The position numbers and the translations under genes were made by a program. From Oribacterium parvum (lineage in GTDB: Bacteria > Bacillota > Clostridia > Lachnospirales > Lachnospiraceae): a stretch of DNA of 7,682 bases. The notes beneath the pieces were generated by a model. The model had not been told where the DNA came from, did no database searches, and worked only from the letters and a program-made list of their open reading frames with translations. This document shows positions 6,161 through 7,682 of this stretch, one piece after another (within the stretch, counting starts at the first letter, position 1; every line of letters starts with the position of its first letter). Location of the stretch: positions 1-7,682 of the forward strand of contig CALIEL010000244.1 in assembly GCA_938022235.1 (NCBI GenBank), given 5' to 3'.

Positions 6161-6455
6161 TGATATTTAAAATAATTAATTGATAATATTTGGAATAATT
6201 ATAAGAAGTATACAATGTCCAAAAGATAAGAAAACGAATTTATGAAATATGCAAGAAGATAGAAGAGAAATAATGTACAAAAGCAACAAAATATAAAAGG
6301 GTTGTGGAAGATGTGAAAAGGGGGGGATAGGATACAAAAAATAGGAGAACAAAGAAGCGGAAGCGAAGGAGAAAGAGGAGGAGAAAACGGAAGGGAAAGA
6401 GATACCGGGTTTGCTATGTATAGAACTGGGATTTTTCCTCAAAAAAAGCCGTGAT
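6161..6455. other. Non-coding stretch with a polypurine tract
   Basis: No credible gene is seen in the middle of the divergent intergenic region. The left half is A+T-rich. A run of seven G lies at 6320-6326, and 6351-6402 is purine in 49 of 52 positions on the plus strand. The open minus-strand frame here encodes low-complexity Phe/Ser/Leu and overlaps the rpsL promoter, so it is taken as non-coding. Confidence 0.6.
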
Positions 6456-6460
6456 TTTTC

Positions 6461-6489
6461 TTGACTTTTCTTTGCCCCAAGCTTATATT
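6461..6489 (+). promoter_or_regulatory. Promoter of the str operon (rpsL)
   Basis: TTGACT (6461-6466), a 17-nt spacer and TATATT (6484-6489) form a strong vegetative-sigma-type promoter. An A7 run and a T5 run just upstream (about 6441-6459) could act as an UP element. Transcription should start near 6496, leaving a leader of about 88 nt before rpsL. Confidence 0.85.
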
Positions 6490-6495
6490 TGTTGA

Positions 6496-6513
6496 GCGTG
6501 AGTTTTCTCGCGC
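6496..6513 (+). other. Hairpin at the 5' end of the rpsL leader
   Basis: GCGTGAG (6496-6502) pairs with CTCGCGC (6507-6513) through 7 bp, one of them G.U, around a TTTT loop. It is followed by CTTTCTTTATG. It sits at the predicted transcript start, so it may stabilise the mRNA end. Its pyrimidine-rich 3' flank is too poor in T for a confident terminator. Confidence 0.5.
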
Positions 6514-6583
6514 CTTTCTTTATGCATGCCTTTCGCAAGGTGGTCACATAAAGGGAGCAAAACTATTATGAAAGGAGACCAAA

Positions 6584-7006
6584 ATGCCAACATTTAACCA
6601 GCTCGTTAGAAAGGGTAGAGAGACCAGCAAGAAAAAGTCCACTGCCCCTGCTCTTCAGAAAGGGTTCAACTCTTTACAGAAGAGAGCAACTACGAACAGC
6701 GCTCCACAAAAGAGAGGTGTTTGTACAGCCGTAAAGACTGCAACACCGAAGAAGCCGAACTCTGCTCTTCGTAAGATCGCCAGAGTACGTCTTTCCAACG
6801 GAATCGAAGTAACATCCTACATTCCGGGAGAAGGACACAACCTTCAGGAGCACTCTGTTGTTATGATTCGTGGTGGCCGTGTTAAGGATCTTCCCGGTAC
6901 ACGTTATCACATCATTCGTGGTACTTTGGATACTGCAGGCGTTGCAAATCGTATGCAGGCTCGTTCCAAGTACGGCGCAAAGAGACCTAAGGCAAAGAAG
7001 GCTTAA
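6584..7006 (+). CDS. rpsL: 30S ribosomal protein S12
   Basis: S12 lies at the decoding centre of the small subunit and checks codon-anticodon fit. The 140-residue product has the family's hallmark segments: MPTFNQLVRKGR, PQKRGVC, TPKKPNSALRK, GHNLQEHSVV, RGGRVKDLPG and the tail RSKYGAKRPKA. The length is close to that of other Firmicute S12 proteins, which carry about 13 more N-terminal residues than E. coli. K56 and K101, equivalent to E. coli K43 and K88 (counting Met1), are wild type, so no classical streptomycin-resistance change is present. D102 is the position that RimO methylthiolates in some bacteria. The ATG at 6584 follows AAAGGAG (6571-6577) by 6 nt. It is the first gene of the str operon, 162 bp before rpsG. 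Confidence 0.99.
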   Translation: MPTFNQLVRKGRETSKKKSTAPALQKGFNSLQKRATTNSAPQKRGVCTAVKTATPKKPNSALRKIARVRLSNGIEVTSYIPGEGHNLQEHSVVMIRGGRVKDLPGTRYHIIRGTLDTAGVANRMQARSKYGAKRPKAKKA

Positions 7007-7034
7007 GCCGAAATCGTAGTTTCATTTAGACATG

Positions 7035-7093
7035 GTTATGACGGAAAATTTGGTCACAAAGATAGATAAGCCTGTGTCCATTTCCGCATGAAC
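7035..7093 (+). promoter_or_regulatory. Structured RNA in the rpsL-rpsG gap, candidate S7 autoregulatory site
   Basis: The transcript can fold into one long imperfect stem. GTT and ATG (7035-7040) pair with CAT and AAC (7087-7093, one bulged G). CGGAAA (7042-7047) pairs with TTTCCG (7081-7086). After a 3-nt bulge, TGGTCACA (7051-7058) pairs with TGTGTCCA (7073-7080) with one T.T mismatch. The apical loop is 14 nt (7059-7072). In E. coli, S7 represses its own operon by binding the S12-S7 intercistronic RNA. The position here is the same, but the binding role is inferred. Confidence 0.5.
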
Positions 7094-7103
7094 TCAAAGA
7101 AGA

Positions 7104-7122
7104 TGGGAAAAACATTTTCCTA
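7104..7122 (+). other. Short hairpin upstream of the rpsG ribosome binding site
   Basis: TGGGAAAA (7104-7111) pairs with TTTTCCTA (7115-7122) through 8 bp with one G.U and a 3-nt loop. No T tract follows, so it is not a terminator. It lies 31 nt before the AAGGAGG of rpsG and may be part of the same regulatory RNA or an RNase-processing site. Confidence 0.45.
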
Positions 7123-7168
7123 AGAGAGTACCGTTGATCTAAATCCAGTATTTAAGGAGGGAAGTAAC

Positions 7169-7639
7169 GTGCCACGTAAAGGACATACGCTACACAGAGA
7201 TGTACTGGCAGACCCAATTTACAATTCCAAGATTGTAACTAAGCTTGTAAATTCCATCATGTTAGATGGTAAGAAGGGTGTTGCACAGAAGATCGTTTAT
7301 GGAGCATTCGAGAAGGTTGCCGCTAAGGCAGAGAAGGATGCTGTGGAAGTATTTGAAGAAGCAATGAACAACATCATGCCTGTACTTGAAGTAAAGGCAA
7401 AGAGAGTTGGTGGTGCCACATACCAGGTACCAATGGAAGTAAAGCCTGAGAGACGCCAGACCTTGGCATTAAGATGGCTTACAGAGTTTTCCAGAAAGCG
7501 TTCTGAGAAGACTCAGGCAGAAAGATTAGCAAATGAAATTATGGATGCAGCCAACAACACAGGTGCTGCAGTAAAGCGTAAAGAGGAGATGCATAGAATG
7601 GCTGAGGCCAATAAGGCATTTGCTCATTACAGATTCTAA
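7169..7639 (+). CDS. rpsG: 30S ribosomal protein S7
   Basis: S7 is a primary 16S rRNA-binding protein that nucleates assembly of the 30S head and lies near the E site. The 156-residue product is full length for the family, with MPRKGH, the alpha-helical core (IVTKLVNSIMLDGKKGVAQKI starts near residue 22), the RNA-contacting beta-hairpin at about 75-91 (KAKRVGGATYQVPMEV), RRQTLALRWL, and the C-terminal MAEANKAFAHYRF. The start is GTG at 7169, chosen because AAGGAGG (7154-7160) lies 8 nt upstream and the family begins exactly at MPRKGH. It is followed after 14 nt by fusA. S7 is the usual autoregulator of this operon in E. coli; whether that holds here is not shown by the gene itself. Confidence 0.99.
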   Translation: MPRKGHTLHRDVLADPIYNSKIVTKLVNSIMLDGKKGVAQKIVYGAFEKVAAKAEKDAVEVFEEAMNNIMPVLEVKAKRVGGATYQVPMEVKPERRQTLALRWLTEFSRKRSEKTQAERLANEIMDAANNTGAAVKRKEEMHRMAEANKAFAHYRF

Positions 7640-7653
7640 TAGGAGGAAAGACA

Positions 7654-7682
7654 TTGGCTGAAAGACAGTATTCCCTTGAGCA
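7654..7682 (+). CDS. fusA: Elongation factor G, first codons only
   Basis: Only nine whole codons are present. They read MAERQYSLE from a TTG start at 7654, matching the usual EF-G opening M-A-x-R-x-Y-S-L-E just before the GTP-binding P-loop, which lies beyond the window. AGGAGG (7641-7646) precedes it by 7 nt and supports the TTG. The identity rests on this short match plus the conserved gene order rpsL-rpsG-fusA. EF-G is the GTPase that moves tRNA and mRNA during translocation. Confidence 0.88.

Noticed and set aside
6176..6547. 123-codon minus-strand frame with a hydrophobic C-terminal half
   Set aside because: The composition (Phe/Ser/Leu/Ile) comes from the polypurine and A/T-rich DNA, it covers the rpsL promoter, and it has no ribosome binding site; a membrane peptide cannot be fully excluded.
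6568..6597. Mini-ORF MKGDQNANI overlapping the rpsL start, preceded by AGGGAG
   Set aside because: The ATG lies within the rpsL ribosome-binding region with a 10-nt spacing of its own; nothing shows it is a leader peptide.
6674..6910. 78-codon minus-strand frame inside rpsL
   Set aside because: Antisense to an intact, strongly conserved ribosomal protein gene with no supporting signals.

Overview
The window looks like chromosome of a low-to-mid GC Firmicute, most likely a member of the Lachnospiraceae (Clostridia). Ribosome binding sites are strong (AAGGAGG-type). The rpsL-rpsG-fusA order and the S12 sequence are Firmicute-like. GTG and TTG starts are used in the str operon, and the large wall-associated protein with FMN-binding and Ig-like modules is of a kind common in Clostridia. 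The genus is not determined; an oral Lachnospiraceae such as Oribacterium is only a guess.

Left part (1-990, minus strand): the 5' portion of an unrecognised or putative glycosidase-like gene runs off the left edge. Upstream of it are a candidate promoter overlapping two 9-bp direct repeats, a terminator, a tRNA-Pro(TGG) gene with a strong promoter and a small 5' hairpin, and then the terminator of the next gene.

Middle (1003-5967, minus strand): one 1654-residue secreted protein dominates. In order it has a signal peptide, aromatic cell-wall-binding repeats, a Ser/Arg stretch, a Pro/Lys linker, two 495-residue modules in tandem (each an FMN-binding domain followed by Ig-like beta domains), two more shorter beta domains, and a third FMN-binding domain at the C terminus. 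All three FMN domains carry a motif close to the covalent flavinylation site. This suggests a wall-attached extracellular redox protein. Its upstream region could encode a roughly 150-nt leader with nested inverted repeats and a perfect 18-bp palindrome touching the Shine-Dalgarno sequence.

Right part (6461-7682, plus strand): the divergent str operon has a clear sigma-A-type promoter, rpsL (S12), a structured intercistronic region, rpsG (S7) and the first codons of fusA (EF-G). The rpsL-rpsG gap contains a long imperfect stem that is a candidate S7 autoregulatory site. The 616-bp divergent intergenic region holds both promoters; its middle, about 6160-6455, has no recognisable gene.
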